Source of the DNA: Phycisphaeraceae bacterium
GTDB lineage: Bacteria; Planctomycetota; Phycisphaerae; Phycisphaerales; UBA1924
DNA: 64,000 bases
Direction of reading: 5' to 3'
Assembly (NCBI GenBank): GCA_019636795.1
Contig: JAHBWW010000001.1
Coordinates: 372,001 to 436,000, forward strand
Part shown: in pieces, positions 49,844-58,331 of the stretch
Layout of the letters: every line of letters starts with the position of its first letter
Numbering within the stretch: position 1 is the first letter of the stretch
Position numbers and translations under genes: made by a program
The notes under the pieces: model-generated
Seen by the model: the letters and a program-made list of their open reading frames with translations, nothing else
Database searches by the model: none
Told to the model about the DNA's origin: nothing

Positions 49844-51127
49844 ATGCCCATCACGCGCCGAGAGTTCGTCAAATCCGCCGGCCTCGCCACCGCAGCCGGC
49901 GCCATCGCCCCAACAATTCTCACCAGCGGCAAGGCCGTCGCACGAAGCACACGCGCAAACGAAAAAATCGCGATCGGTGTCATCGGCCTCGGCATCCAGG
50001 GCCGCTACACCACCAGCCGCTACTTCCTCAAAAACGCACGCACACGCGTCGTCGCGCTCTGCGACGTCGACACCACACGCCGCGAACACACCCGCGCCGA
50101 AGTCAACAAAACCTACGACGACCAAGGCTGCGCAGCCTACATCGATTACCGCGAACTCCTCGCACGTCCCGACATCGACGCGGTCGTCATCATGACCCCC
50201 GATCACTGGCACGCAACCCAGTGCATGCACGCCGCCGCCGCAGGCAAGGACATCTACTGCGAAAAGCCGCTCACACACACCCTCGAAGAAAACCGCCGCC
50301 TCATCGAGTGCGTCCGCAAGCACAGCCGCGTTTTCCAGACCGGCAGTCAGCAGCGCACCGAATACGACCATCGCTTCGTTCAGGCTTGCGACTACGTTCG
50401 CAACGGCCGCATCGGCAAACTTCTCAACGTCAGCGTCGGCGTGGGCGACCCGCCCAAAGCCTGCGATCTGCCCGAAGAAGAAATGGAATCCGGCCTCGAT
50501 TGGGACCTCTGGCTCGGGCCAGCGCCCAGCCGCCCCTATCACTCCGTCCTCAGCCCGCGAGGCATCAATAACTTCTACCCCGCATGGCGCGCGTACTGGG
50601 ATTATTGTGGCGGATACCTCGCCGACATGGGCACACACCACTATGACATCGCTCAGTGGGGCATGGATGCCGACGCCACCGGACCCATCGAAGCCGTGCC
50701 CGCAATCGACGGCGACCGTATGCGAGGCGTCGCACTCAAATACGCCACCGGCGTCACCGTTACCCACGGCGGACCCAGCGGCACAACCTTCATCGGCACC
50801 AATGGCCTCATCCACGTCGATCGGGGCCGACTCCACAGCGTCCCGGGCGATCTCTTCGACAAACCCCTCGAAGATGACGCCTCGCGCCTCCCTCGCCACG
50901 TCAACCACGGCGAGAACTGGATCGACTGCATCTATTCACGCGAAAAACCCATCTGCGATGTCGAGGTCGGTGCGCGCACCGCCGCGATGTGCCAACTCGT
51001 CAACGTCGTCTACCGTCATAACACAGCCGTGCAGTGGGATCCGAAAACATGGCGCTTCGTCGGTTCGTCAAAGCCCGAGTGGATGGACTACCAGCGCCGC
51101 AGCCAGTTCGCACTCCCTCAGGCGTGA
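49844..51127 (+). CDS. Gfo/Idh/MocA family oxidoreductase with Tat signal
   Basis: The 427-residue product begins PITRREFVKSAGLATAAG, a twin-arginine signal. The Rossmann domain follows (IAIGVIGLGIQGRYTTSRYF), then MTPDHWHATQCMHAAAAGKD and IYCEKPLTHTLEENRRLIEC with the EKP motif. The C-terminal substrate domain has YCGGYLADMGTHHYDIAQWG. The NAD(P)-dependent family oxidises or reduces sugars, and exported versions are abundant in planctomycetes. AGGAGACCCATCC precedes the ATG. Substrate is unknown. It is separated from acnA by 86 bases that include the dispersed repeat. Confidence 0.92.
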   Translation: MPITRREFVKSAGLATAAGAIAPTILTSGKAVARSTRANEKIAIGVIGLGIQGRYTTSRYFLKNARTRVVALCDVDTTRREHTRAEVNKTYDDQGCAAYIDYRELLARPDIDAVVIMTPDHWHATQCMHAAAAGKDIYCEKPLTHTLEENRRLIECVRKHSRVFQTGSQQRTEYDHRFVQACDYVRNGRIGKLLNVSVGVGDPPKACDLPEEEMESGLDWDLWLGPAPSRPYHSVLSPRGINNFYPAWRAYWDYCGGYLADMGTHHYDIAQWGMDADATGPIEAVPAIDGDRMRGVALKYATGVTVTHGGPSGTTFIGTNGLIHVDRGRLHSVPGDLFDKPLEDDASRLPRHVNHGENWIDCIYSREKPICDVEVGARTAAMCQLVNVVYRHNTAVQWDPKTWRFVGSSKPEWMDYQRRSQFALPQA

Positions 51128-51167
51128 ACCGCGCATCTGTTGCCCTGAACTTGCTCGTACCCACGAC

Positions 51168-52205
51168 TTATCGCACCAGTATCGCCGGACGACCGTTTTC
51201 CTCCGGCCAATTGCCCGTCCGCGTCACCACCTCCTGCCCGTGTGCACGCACCAGCAGGGTGTCTTCGCTCTTCGTCCCTGTAATCGACGGGTTCCACCCC
51301 ACCAGTTGATCCACTTGCACCTGCCTCGTCTCCGTCGGCGTCGCCTTGAAGTCGCGCGCCTCATACCCCATCGGCCCGCCCTGATGGTGCAAACGCCACT
51401 CTTCGCCGAACCCCGTGCGTTCATACGCCGCAATGCCGCTCGCCAGCACCACGTTCCACGCCGCGCCGGGCAGCGTCGCCTCGTGCAGTGCCCGATCCAC
51501 CTCGATCACCGCCTCGTGCCGCCGCCGCAGATCATCGCTCATCGCCCCGAAATGCACCAGCCGCGTCAGCGACACAATCAACCCATGCCGCTGTGCGCAC
51601 ACCGCCACCATCGCGCACCGCTCGATCGCCTTTCCCGTCGGAATCGGATGCCGATACCGCGCGATCCGCTCGTCCGCCGCCACCAGCACAACGTGACCAA
51701 AAATCCCTCGATCACGCAACCAACCCGCCACAGCACCGCCCAGGTGATACTCCGTCATCCCCGGCTTGACATCGTCGCGCATCAACCGCTCGACAACCTC
51801 CGCAGCGTCGCGCCCCAGCGCACGCACACGCTCGATCTCAACTGGCATCAGGCTCGCACGCACCCCTTGCAGCCGATCCTCCGGCACATCACTCTCGAAC
51901 GCCCCGTTGCACAGGTAGTCTTCGATGCGCCTGTCGGCCTCCCACCAGTCAATCGCTTCAATCTCCCAGCCATGTGCAATCAGCGGCTCCTCCGCCCGCA
52001 GTCGCGGAGCCTCGATCGTGTCGGTCAGACACACCTTGCGCGTCGGCGTCCACACCAGTGTCGCAACGCCGAACGTCGATGACGTGTCACAGTGAAAGTC
52101 CGCGCCACCACTGGCCCAGGCCATATTGCTGCGCCGTCGCAGAATGACACCTGTCAGATGGTGAGCGCTGCAATAGTCAGCAAGACGTTGGTCGATCGTG
52201 CTCAT
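51168..52205 (-). CDS. M24-like (pita-bread fold) protein, probably without metal site
   Basis: The 345-residue protein has an N-terminal creatinase-like domain (MSTIDQRLADYCSAHHLTGV) and a C-terminal pita-bread domain. Present are RYRHPIPTGKAIERCAMVAV, SLTRLVHFGAMSDDLRRRHE and RLHHQGGPMGYEARDF. In active M24 peptidases two Asp residues lie in the DxxxxYxxYxSDxTRT stretch; here the corresponding stretch (VCAQRHGLIVSLTRLVHFG) has none. It may thus be a non-peptidase such as a creatinase-like or binding protein. It overlaps the stop of the symporter gene upstream (ATGA), so the two are coupled. Confidence 0.75.
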   Translation of the reverse strand: MSTIDQRLADYCSAHHLTGVILRRRSNMAWASGGADFHCDTSSTFGVATLVWTPTRKVCLTDTIEAPRLRAEEPLIAHGWEIEAIDWWEADRRIEDYLCNGAFESDVPEDRLQGVRASLMPVEIERVRALGRDAAEVVERLMRDDVKPGMTEYHLGGAVAGWLRDRGIFGHVVLVAADERIARYRHPIPTGKAIERCAMVAVCAQRHGLIVSLTRLVHFGAMSDDLRRRHEAVIEVDRALHEATLPGAAWNVVLASGIAAYERTGFGEEWRLHHQGGPMGYEARDFKATPTETRQVQVDQLVGWNPSITGTKSEDTLLVRAHGQEVVTRTGNWPEENGRPAILVR

Positions 52206-53752
52206 GACACGAGTGTACCCGTTTGTGCGCGCGCTTGTGGTCGTGTTCCACGTGGAACACTACACACCACCAGCGCCGCGCCAGTCGCGATCACCAGTTT
52301 CCACACAAACGCAAGGTCCATCCGCTCCATCGCCAGCACAGCAAGAAACCCCACCGCCAGCGCCGCGATCACGCTCGACGAGTTCCCCCGACGGGTGAAC
52401 AACGCAGTGATGAACACCGCGATCAGACCCGCATAGGCAAACGTCATGACCCGCAGGGCAAAGTCAAGCAGGCCCGTCTGTTTGCCCGCCAGTTCGGCGC
52501 TGTGCTGCCAGTACACGCAAAAGCATGCGAACGCAGAGAGCAGAACCCCCCAGGCCACAACCCCGAGACGGCCGATGAACAAATAGTGTCTTTCGCTGCG
52601 ATCGCGCACAAGTTTGCGGTAATGGTCGTTGACGAAGGCTGAACTCATGGCGTTGATGGCGCTGTTGAGGCTCGAAAGCCCGGCAGCGAAGAGGCCCGCG
52701 AGCATGAGCCCGCTCAGACCCGGCGGCATGTACTCAATGATGAACGAGAGAAACACGCGACGGGTGTCCTGTGGTGCGTCGTGCGCGAGTCCGGTCAGAT
52801 CCGGACGGTTGTAGAAGACCCATAGCAACAGCCCGACGACAAGGAAGATCGCAACCGATGGGATGACGAGCAGGATGCCGGCGATGGCAGAGGCGGCTCC
52901 TTTGCGTGCGCTGCGGCAGGTGAGCATGCGCTGCACAAGATCGTGATCGACGCCATAGGAACCGATCCCGAGCAGGGCGAACCCGATGATGCAGGCGGGG
53001 AGGCTGAACTGCGATGCGAAGTCGAATCCGGTGGAGGTGATGGCGGGATCGAGCAGGCGGAGTTTGCTTGAGCCGCCTTCGCCTCCTGTAGCCAGCGCAC
53101 TCCAGACTTCAGCCAAAGGGGCGTTGATGTGCCCGGCGATGATGAAGATGGCAGCGACGCACGCGCCGACGAGGACAACGAGTTGAATGGCGTCGGTCCA
53201 GATGACGCTGGCGACGCCGCCGACCAGTGTGTAGGTGATTCCGACGACGCCGAGGACTGCGATCGCAGCGACGAGGTGGTGTGGTTCGAGGTCGCCGAAG
53301 AGGACGATGGAGGCGGGAATGGCACCGATATAGATGCGTGCACCGGCGGACATGGCGCGGCCGACGAGGAACATGGCGCTCGAGGCACTTCCTGCCGATG
53401 AGCCGAAGCGCGTGCCGATGAGTTCGTAGATGGTCTGAACGCGGGCAGCGTAGAAGCGTGGGATAAAGAAGACAGCGACAATGATCGCGGCGATGATCAT
53501 GCCGAGGTTGGTGGCGAGGTAGGTCAGATTGCCGTTGTAGCTGCTTTGTGGCACGCCGATGAAGGATGCTGCTGAGAGCGAGGTCGCGACGACGGAGAGG
53601 GAGACGGTCCAGACGGGCATGCGGCGGCTGCCGAGGAAGTAGCCTTCGGTATCGGTGGGGCGTCTGCGGCTGAACCAGAGGCTCGAAACGATGAGGAGCA
53701 GCCCGTAGAGCGCCAGGACAATCCAGTCAGCAGCAGCAAGTCCGGTGGGCAT
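52202..53752 (-). CDS. Sodium:solute symporter (SSS family)
   Basis: The 516-residue protein has about 13 helices. Family marks are WFSRRRPTDTEGYFLGSRRM, VSLSVVATSLSAASFIGVPQ (first unwound helix), RFGSSAGSASSAMFLVGRAM, TYTLVGGVASVIWTDAIQLV, and LFAAGLSSLNSAINAMSSAF with the sodium-site Ser residues. Members take up sugars, sialic acid, amino acids or pantothenate with sodium. The C-terminal tail (VVCSVPRGTRPQARAQTGTL) is encoded partly by a perfect 18-base palindrome resembling parS. The M24-like gene follows with overlap. The ROK kinase gene lies 120 bases upstream. Confidence 0.92.
   Translation of the reverse strand: MPTGLAAADWIVLALYGLLLIVSSLWFSRRRPTDTEGYFLGSRRMPVWTVSLSVVATSLSAASFIGVPQSSYNGNLTYLATNLGMIIAAIIVAVFFIPRFYAARVQTIYELIGTRFGSSAGSASSAMFLVGRAMSAGARIYIGAIPASIVLFGDLEPHHLVAAIAVLGVVGITYTLVGGVASVIWTDAIQLVVLVGACVAAIFIIAGHINAPLAEVWSALATGGEGGSSKLRLLDPAITSTGFDFASQFSLPACIIGFALLGIGSYGVDHDLVQRMLTCRSARKGAASAIAGILLVIPSVAIFLVVGLLLWVFYNRPDLTGLAHDAPQDTRRVFLSFIIEYMPPGLSGLMLAGLFAAGLSSLNSAINAMSSAFVNDHYRKLVRDRSERHYLFIGRLGVVAWGVLLSAFACFCVYWQHSAELAGKQTGLLDFALRVMTFAYAGLIAVFITALFTRRGNSSSVIAALAVGFLAVLAMERMDLAFVWKLVIATGAALVVCSVPRGTRPQARAQTGTLVS
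52243..52260. other. parS-like centromere palindrome
   Basis: GTGTTCCAC-GTGGAACAC is a perfect 18-base palindrome. Its inner 16 bases TGTTCCACGTGGAACA match the ParB-binding parS consensus TGTTTCACGTGAAACA except for the symmetrical T-to-C change known from other bacteria. It sits inside the 3' end of the symporter gene, where it encodes VPRGT. No parA, parB or dnaA is in the window. Confidence 0.7.
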
Positions 53753-53872
53753 GGAGCGAGGATATCAGACTCGGCCCATGGTTGGCAGGCGACCCGGACC
53801 TTCGGGCGTTGATGTGCAAGGAAGTTTGGCAGCAAGGGTGCGCCCGAAGATCCGGCGTCGGGTGGGCGGAGT

Positions 53873-54730
53873 TCAGGCTGATGCGAGTCGCGCGGCACCG
53901 ATGGCGGCGTGGTGCGAGGATTCGGCGGTGTGGAGCGACCAGGCAGGGTCGGCGATGCAGGTGAGGTGCTCATCGACCGCGGCTTTGATGGCGTCGCGAT
54001 GCGGCGCGAGTTGCAGGCCGAGGCCTCCGAGAAGGGCGATGTGCTGCGGGCGGTAGATGGCGTGCGCGATGCGCAGCGCGCGGACAAGGGCGCGGAGGGG
54101 CGGATCGGCAGCGGTGAGCGTCGTGAGGTGACCAGCGAGGGCCGAGCCATAGCGGGCGTGCAGCGCGGGGAGGCCGATGTAGGCTTCGAGGGAGTTGTGC
54201 CCGCCGTCGGGCCCGATGGGTTGAGGGTCGTCGCAGGGACCGACGTCGATTTGCCCGAAGTGGCCGGAGGAGCGAGCGGTGACGAGGAGTTGTTGGCCGT
54301 TGTCGAGGACGCAGGCTCCGACGCCGGTGCCGAGCGAGAGGGCGAAGAGTCGGTCGGGGAGTGGGTGTTCGGACCAGTAGCCGAAGGCGGCGGCGTGGGC
54401 GTCGGTGAAGATGCGGCGGGGTGCGGGCGATGTGGTCACGTGTGCGATGAGATCGGGCAGGTTGGTACCCTGCAGGGCGGGGAGGTTGACGGAGCGCTCG
54501 ATGCGGATGCCGTCGGGCGCCATGATGCCGGGGAGGCAGATGCCGATGGCGGTGATGTCGGGGGGGATGGGGAGCCGAGTTGCTGCGCGGGCGAGGTGGG
54601 CTGTGAGTTGGTCGGGGGAGGGCTGGTTGTAGTGGTCGCTGGCAGCGATGGTGATGGGTGCGTGGTGATCGATGAGCGCGAGTTTGATGGAAGAGCCACC
54701 GATGTCGATACCGAGGGCGGGCACGTTCAA
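53873..54730 (-). CDS. ROK family sugar kinase-like protein
   Basis: The 285-residue protein has LGIDIGGSSIKLALIDHHAP (phosphate-1), an adenosine-side LSLGTGVGACVLDNGQQL (phosphate-2) and FTDAHAAAFGYW near the catalytic Asp position (usually ND). The ROK signature histidine region appears as SSGHFGQIDVGPC, but the zinc motif CxCGxxGCxE is replaced by GPDGGHNSLEAYIG. ROK members phosphorylate glucose, N-acetylglucosamine, N-acetylmannosamine or related sugars. TTG is chosen because it overlaps the GHL10 gene stop (TTGA); GTG two codons later is possible. Substrate is unknown. Confidence 0.8.
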   Translation of the reverse strand: MNVPALGIDIGGSSIKLALIDHHAPITIAASDHYNQPSPDQLTAHLARAATRLPIPPDITAIGICLPGIMAPDGIRIERSVNLPALQGTNLPDLIAHVTTSPAPRRIFTDAHAAAFGYWSEHPLPDRLFALSLGTGVGACVLDNGQQLLVTARSSGHFGQIDVGPCDDPQPIGPDGGHNSLEAYIGLPALHARYGSALAGHLTTLTAADPPLRALVRALRIAHAIYRPQHIALLGGLGLQLAPHRDAIKAAVDEHLTCIADPAWSLHTAESSHHAAIGAARLASA

Positions 54731-56004
54731 GGCCTTGCGGCGTCCTGCCGCATGAATTGGCCGAGCGCCTGGCGTCGGACCTGTCGCTTTGCGCGTGCTT
54801 CGGGGGTCATGTATTCGAGCGGGTTGGCGCTGTCGAAGAGTGAGGCGTAGGCGAAGATGGCGTAGCCCGCGGGGCTGGCGGCGATGCGGATCTGACGGAT
54901 GGTCTGCTGCGGGTCATCGTGCATGTAGGCACCGAGGCCTGGGATGAGCGCTGCCGAACCGACCGCCTGGCGCCATGCGTTCATGTCTTCGCGGAACTGC
55001 TGGTCGTTGGTGGAGTAGATCATGGGCATGGCGATGTCGATGGTGCCTTCGCGGAGCCAGAGTGCGGCGTCTTGAAGATACTCGACCTGAGCGATCGTCG
55101 GGTCGCGCCAGACAGCGGCGGAGTAGATGAGGCCGGGCTTGCGTGAGAGGGCGTCGGTCTTGATGCGGCGGACGAGTTCGGTGATTTTGTTTCGTTTCCA
55201 TGCGCGGAAGGCGCGGAGATCGTCGTCGGTTTTGAGTTCGCGGCGGCCGCTGTCTTTGGCGAAGAGGCCGAGGGAACGGGGGTCGGAGGGGTAGATGCTG
55301 GTTTTGTCGACGGATTCGGAGACGAAGCGGATGTAGTCGAGGTGGATGCCATCGATGGCGTAGCGATCGACGATGTCTGCGATGATGCGGACGATGTGGT
55401 TTTGAACTTCGGGCAGGACGGGGTTGACGATGACGTAGTGCTCGTTGAGGGCCTGTTGTTTGCCGTTGCGGTCGGTGAGGCGCCACTCGGGTTGGGTGTG
55501 GTAGAGGTGGCGTGAGGACTTTGGGGGTGTGGTGCCTCGCCAGAGGGGCATGACATTGACCCATGCGTGGATGCGCATGCCTCGGCTTTTGGATTGGATG
55601 ATGGCCAGGGCGAGGGGGTCGAACCCGGGTTCGGTGGAGCCGGGGGGGAGATCGGCGAGGAGTTCTTCGCCCCAAGGCTCGAAGGGGCTGGCGTAGAAGG
55701 CGTCGCCCTGGCCTCGGACTTGCCAGAAGATGTCGGTGACGCCGAGGGAAGCGGCGCGTTCGATGGCTTCGGTGACGTCGCGCGGGGTGCGGAAGTCCCA
55801 GCGGGTGATCCAGAGGCCTTTCATGGGACCTGCGGGGGCGCGAGGCGTGGCGCGTGGCGCGGGTTCGGACGGCGGGCGCGGCGTGGTGGCAACCGGGTCG
55901 CTGTGGCGATAGGGGACGAATGGCTCGTTGCTTGCTTCGCAAGCCATCAGGAGCAGGGCGGCAAGGACGACCATCATGAGAGAAGTCTGTTTCATCACTC
56001 CCAT
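54727..56004 (-). CDS. Family 10-like (GHL10/DUF187) glycosyl hydrolase lipoprotein
   Basis: The 425-residue product has lipoprotein signal MKQTSLMMVVLAALLLMACE with lipobox LMAC, then a Pro-rich linker. A TIM barrel follows with GLWITRWDFRTPRDVTEAIE, IFWQVRGQGDAFYASPFEPW, MRIHAWVNVMPLWRG, NPVLPEVQNHIVRIIADIVD and IDGIHLDYIRF. This is the YngK/DUF187 pattern, placed in GHL10 and thought to act on glycans, possibly wall-derived. Two ATGs nine bases apart (56004 and 55995) are possible starts. It is first in a minus-strand group with a ROK kinase (overlapping) and then the symporter. Confidence 0.85.
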   Translation of the reverse strand: MGVMKQTSLMMVVLAALLLMACEASNEPFVPYRHSDPVATTPRPPSEPAPRATPRAPAGPMKGLWITRWDFRTPRDVTEAIERAASLGVTDIFWQVRGQGDAFYASPFEPWGEELLADLPPGSTEPGFDPLALAIIQSKSRGMRIHAWVNVMPLWRGTTPPKSSRHLYHTQPEWRLTDRNGKQQALNEHYVIVNPVLPEVQNHIVRIIADIVDRYAIDGIHLDYIRFVSESVDKTSIYPSDPRSLGLFAKDSGRRELKTDDDLRAFRAWKRNKITELVRRIKTDALSRKPGLIYSAAVWRDPTIAQVEYLQDAALWLREGTIDIAMPMIYSTNDQQFREDMNAWRQAVGSAALIPGLGAYMHDDPQQTIRQIRIAASPAGYAIFAYASLFDSANPLEYMTPEARAKRQVRRQALGQFMRQDAARP

Positions 56005-56119
56005 AGATCGGCATGGTAGAGCGCGGGAGAAGAGGGGAACAAAAAACTCGGGCGCGGCGGCATGTGAGGAGGAATTTTGGGAAGCGGAAGAATGGGGGTT
56101 GACAGCAGCGGCGGGATAT

Positions 56120-56137
56120 GGTAACCTTTTAGTTACC
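56120..56137. promoter_or_regulatory. Inverted-repeat operator upstream of the ArsR-type gene
   Basis: GGTAAC and GTTACC flank a six-base spacer CTTTTA, in an AT-rich patch that ends two bases before the first ATG of the regulator gene. The position and symmetry suit autoregulation by the winged-helix dimer encoded next. It is inferred from pattern. Confidence 0.5.
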
Positions 56138-56138
56138 T

Positions 56139-56489
56139 ATGGATGCTGAGCAGATGGATCAGGTTTTTTCAGCCCTGTCGCACCGGGCGCGGCGGCGGAT
56201 GCTCGATTTGTTGATGGAGGGGCCGGGGATGACAGTGCGGGCGCTGGCGTCGCATTTTGAAATCTCGCGGATCATGGTGCTCAAACACCTGGCGATGCTC
56301 GAAGGTGCGGGGCTTGTGGTCTCGCAGAAGGCGGGTCGGGAGCGCAGGCTCTATTTCAACCCGGTGCCGATTCAGGTGATCTATGACCGCTGGACGACGG
56401 CGTACACAGCGTTCTGGGCGTCGCGGATGGTGGACATGAAAAGCCGCGTTGAAGAGCGCGCGCAGAAGAAGGGGATTCGTCGTGCCTGA
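56139..56489 (+). CDS. ArsR-family winged-helix transcriptional regulator
   Basis: The 116-residue protein has the ArsR/HTH_20 pattern: VFSALSHRARRRMLDLLMEG, VRALASHFEISRIMVLKHLA (helix-turn-helix), LEGAGLVVSQKAGRERRLYF (wing) and a C-terminal dimer helix. No metal-binding ELCVCDL motif is present, so it is the non-metal type often paired with SRPBCC genes. The first ATG touches the inverted repeat; ATG at 56154 is an alternative. Its 3' end overlaps the SRPBCC gene by 8 bases. It probably represses this three-gene operon. Confidence 0.9.
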   Translation: MDAEQMDQVFSALSHRARRRMLDLLMEGPGMTVRALASHFEISRIMVLKHLAMLEGAGLVVSQKAGRERRLYFNPVPIQVIYDRWTTAYTAFWASRMVDMKSRVEERAQKKGIRRA

Positions 56490-57036
56490 GGTGCAGAACG
56501 TGTTTCGGGTTGTGATTCGCGCATCGGTCGAAGACGTGTGGCATGAAATCACGCGGACCGACGCGCCGATCCTGGCGTTCTTCAACTCGCGGATGGATGC
56601 TGGCGGGCTCGTGCCGGGGGCGACGATTGCGATGCGCACGCCCAATGGCAAGTACACCGGCGTCGTGGGCGAGATTCTGGAGTTTGATCCGCCTCGGCGA
56701 TTTGTGCACACGTTTCGGTTCACAGCGTATGACGATCCGCCTTGCACAGTGGCGTATGACCTCAAGGAAACAGCCGAGGGCGTGGAGTTCACGTTGACGA
56801 TTCTGGATTTGCCTGTGGGCACGAAGACCGCCAAGCAGATGGTGCAGGGCGGGTCGATGATCGTCAAGACGCTCAAGGCGGTGATGGAAACGGGCAAGCC
56901 ACCGATGGGGATCCGGATGCTCTATGTGCTGTTCGCGGTGATGGGGCCGATGACGCCAAAGAAGTGTCTGAGTGAACGGTGGCCGGTGCGCGGGGCTCGC
57001 AACGGTGCGGCGCACGAGCAGATAGGAGGACATTAA
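56482..57036 (+). CDS. SRPBCC (AHSA1-like) domain protein
   Basis: The 184-residue protein begins VPEVQNVFRVVIRASVEDVW, the first strand and helix of the START/SRPBCC fold. Later stretches are GEILEFDPPRRFVHTFRFTA, GVEFTLTILDLPVGTKTAKQ and a final helix VQGGSMIVKTLKAVMETGKP typical of AHSA1-type proteins. A further roughly 45-residue tail (GIRMLYVLFAVMGPMTPKK) is hydrophobic and unexplained. GTG start overlaps the ArsR gene. ArsR-SRPBCC pairs are frequent; the SRPBCC partner may bind a small hydrophobic ligand. Confidence 0.88.
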   Translation: MPEVQNVFRVVIRASVEDVWHEITRTDAPILAFFNSRMDAGGLVPGATIAMRTPNGKYTGVVGEILEFDPPRRFVHTFRFTAYDDPPCTVAYDLKETAEGVEFTLTILDLPVGTKTAKQMVQGGSMIVKTLKAVMETGKPPMGIRMLYVLFAVMGPMTPKKCLSERWPVRGARNGAAHEQIGGH

Positions 57037-57037
57037 T

Positions 57038-57430
57038 ATGGTGCGCGCAATACTTGGGGTTTCTCTCGGGTTTGTCGTATGGAGCATCATCTGGGTCGGC
57101 GGGTACGCGGGGCTCTCAGCAGCGATGCCCGAGCGATTTCCGCCTGAAGGTCCGCTTCGCGATGTCGCAGGGTTGCTGACGATTCTGGGTGTGAGCGTGG
57201 TGTGCTCGCTGTCGGCGGGTGCGGCTGCAGGGAGCATCGCCCGATCGAGCAAGGCAATCTTGGTGCTTGCTGCGCTGTTGCTCCTCGTTGGGATCGCTGT
57301 GCAGGCCAGCGTGTGGTCGCTCATGCCGGTGTGGTATCACGCGGCGTTTCTGGGGTTGATTGCGCCGACGACGATCGTTGGCGGGAGGATGACGAGCGAG
57401 CGAAGAGGTGGAGCGACGGGCGCGAAGTGA
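57038..57430 (+). CDS. Small four-helix membrane protein
   Basis: The 130-residue protein has helices at AILGVSLGFVVWSIIWVGGY, LLTILGVSVVCSLSAGAAAG, AILVLAALLLLVGIAVQASV and WYHAAFLGLIAPTTIVGG. AGGAGG lies close before the ATG. It starts one base after the SRPBCC stop and is the third gene of the ArsR operon. No family is recognised. A membrane partner of the SRPBCC protein is plausible but unproven. Confidence 0.78.
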   Translation: MVRAILGVSLGFVVWSIIWVGGYAGLSAAMPERFPPEGPLRDVAGLLTILGVSVVCSLSAGAAAGSIARSSKAILVLAALLLLVGIAVQASVWSLMPVWYHAAFLGLIAPTTIVGGRMTSERRGGATGAK

Positions 57431-57467
57431 GTGCGGTTGTGGCGCGGGTTGGGACTAAGAACTTGCG

Positions 57468-57492
57468 CCCGCGCTTGCGCTTGGGCCTCTTT
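57468..57492 (-). repeat. Dispersed repeat copy 2 (AAAGAGGCCC element)
   Basis: Read on the minus strand, AAAGAGGCCC-AAGCGCAAGC-GCGGG begins within the TAA stop of the ThuA-like gene, in gene sense, as copy 1 does after acnA. The two cores differ at 2 of 25 positions. Confidence 0.6.
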
Positions 57493-58213
57493 AGGATTCG
57501 GGCATTTGTTTGACGTTTGGGCACTGGTCGATCCAGCGTTCGGCGCGTGGTCTGGCCCAGCGGACGGCGTTTGCGATGACGCGCTGAACCTGCGGGTGGT
57601 GGTAGGTCGGATAGGTTTCGTGTCCGGGGCGGAAGTAGAAGATGCGTCCTGCGCCTCGTTCGTAGCAGACGCCGGAGCGGAAGACTTCGCCGCCTTTGAA
57701 CCAGCTGATGAAGACGGTCTGCTCGGGCTCGGGAATACCGAAAGGTTCGCCGTACATTTCTTCATGCTCGATGACGAAGGAGCCGTCGATGCCTGCTGCG
57801 ATAGGATGGCTTGGGTTGACGACCCAGATGCGTTCGCGCTCGCCGGCTTCGCGCCATGAGAGCGAGCAGGTTGTGCCCATGAGGCGTTTGAAGACCTTGG
57901 AGTGGTGCCCCGAGTGCAACACGACGAGGCCCATGCCTTCGAGGACGCGTTTCTGCACACGATCGACGATCGCATCGGACACGCGATCGTGGGCCATGTG
58001 CCCCCACCAGATGAGGACGTCGGTGTCGTCGAGACGTGACTGGGGCAGGCCATGGTCGGGCTGATCGAGTGTTGCGGTCGAGGCGGCGATATCGGGCTCG
58101 CGGCTCAGCGCAGCAGCGATGCAGGCGTGCATGCCTTCGGGGTAGATGGCAGCGATGTCGGCGTGCTCGCGCTCGTGGATGAACTCATTCCAGACGATGG
58201 TGCGGATGCTCAT
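57491..58213 (-). CDS. ThuA domain protein (trehalose utilisation-like)
   Basis: The 240-residue protein has the class I glutamine amidotransferase-like fold of ThuA. Visible are [60 protein letters not shown], a metal-site-like [20 protein letters not shown], and [20 protein letters not shown] at the end. ThuA proteins act in disaccharide use, with oxidoreductase partners such as ThuB; the Tat oxidoreductase in the window is far away. It is monocistronic. ATG is preferred over a TTG two codons upstream. Exact reaction unknown. Confidence 0.9.
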   Translation of the reverse strand: MSIRTIVWNEFIHEREHADIAAIYPEGMHACIAAALSREPDIAASTATLDQPDHGLPQSRLDDTDVLIWWGHMAHDRVSDAIVDRVQKRVLEGMGLVVLHSGHHSKVFKRLMGTTCSLSWREAGERERIWVVNPSHPIAAGIDGSFVIEHEEMYGEPFGIPEPEQTVFISWFKGGEVFRSGVCYERGAGRIFYFRPGHETYPTYHHPQVQRVIANAVRWARPRAERWIDQCPNVKQMPES

Positions 58214-58260
58214 GCACAAAGGGTAGGGGTAGAGCCGTGCAGATTGGTGAACTGAATTAT

Positions 58261-58289
58261 AAAAGCCCAGGCATGGAATGCCTGGGCTT
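58261..58289 (-). terminator. Rho-independent terminator of gdhA
   Basis: AAGCCCAGGCAT and ATGCCTGGGCTT form a 12-base-pair stem with a three-base loop. On the minus strand it is followed by TTATAATTC. It lies 42 bases downstream of the gdhA stop. Confidence 0.85.
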
Positions 58290-58331
58290 GGGTGACATGC
58301 AGACTTTTACGTATGTGCCGAGCGGATTTCT

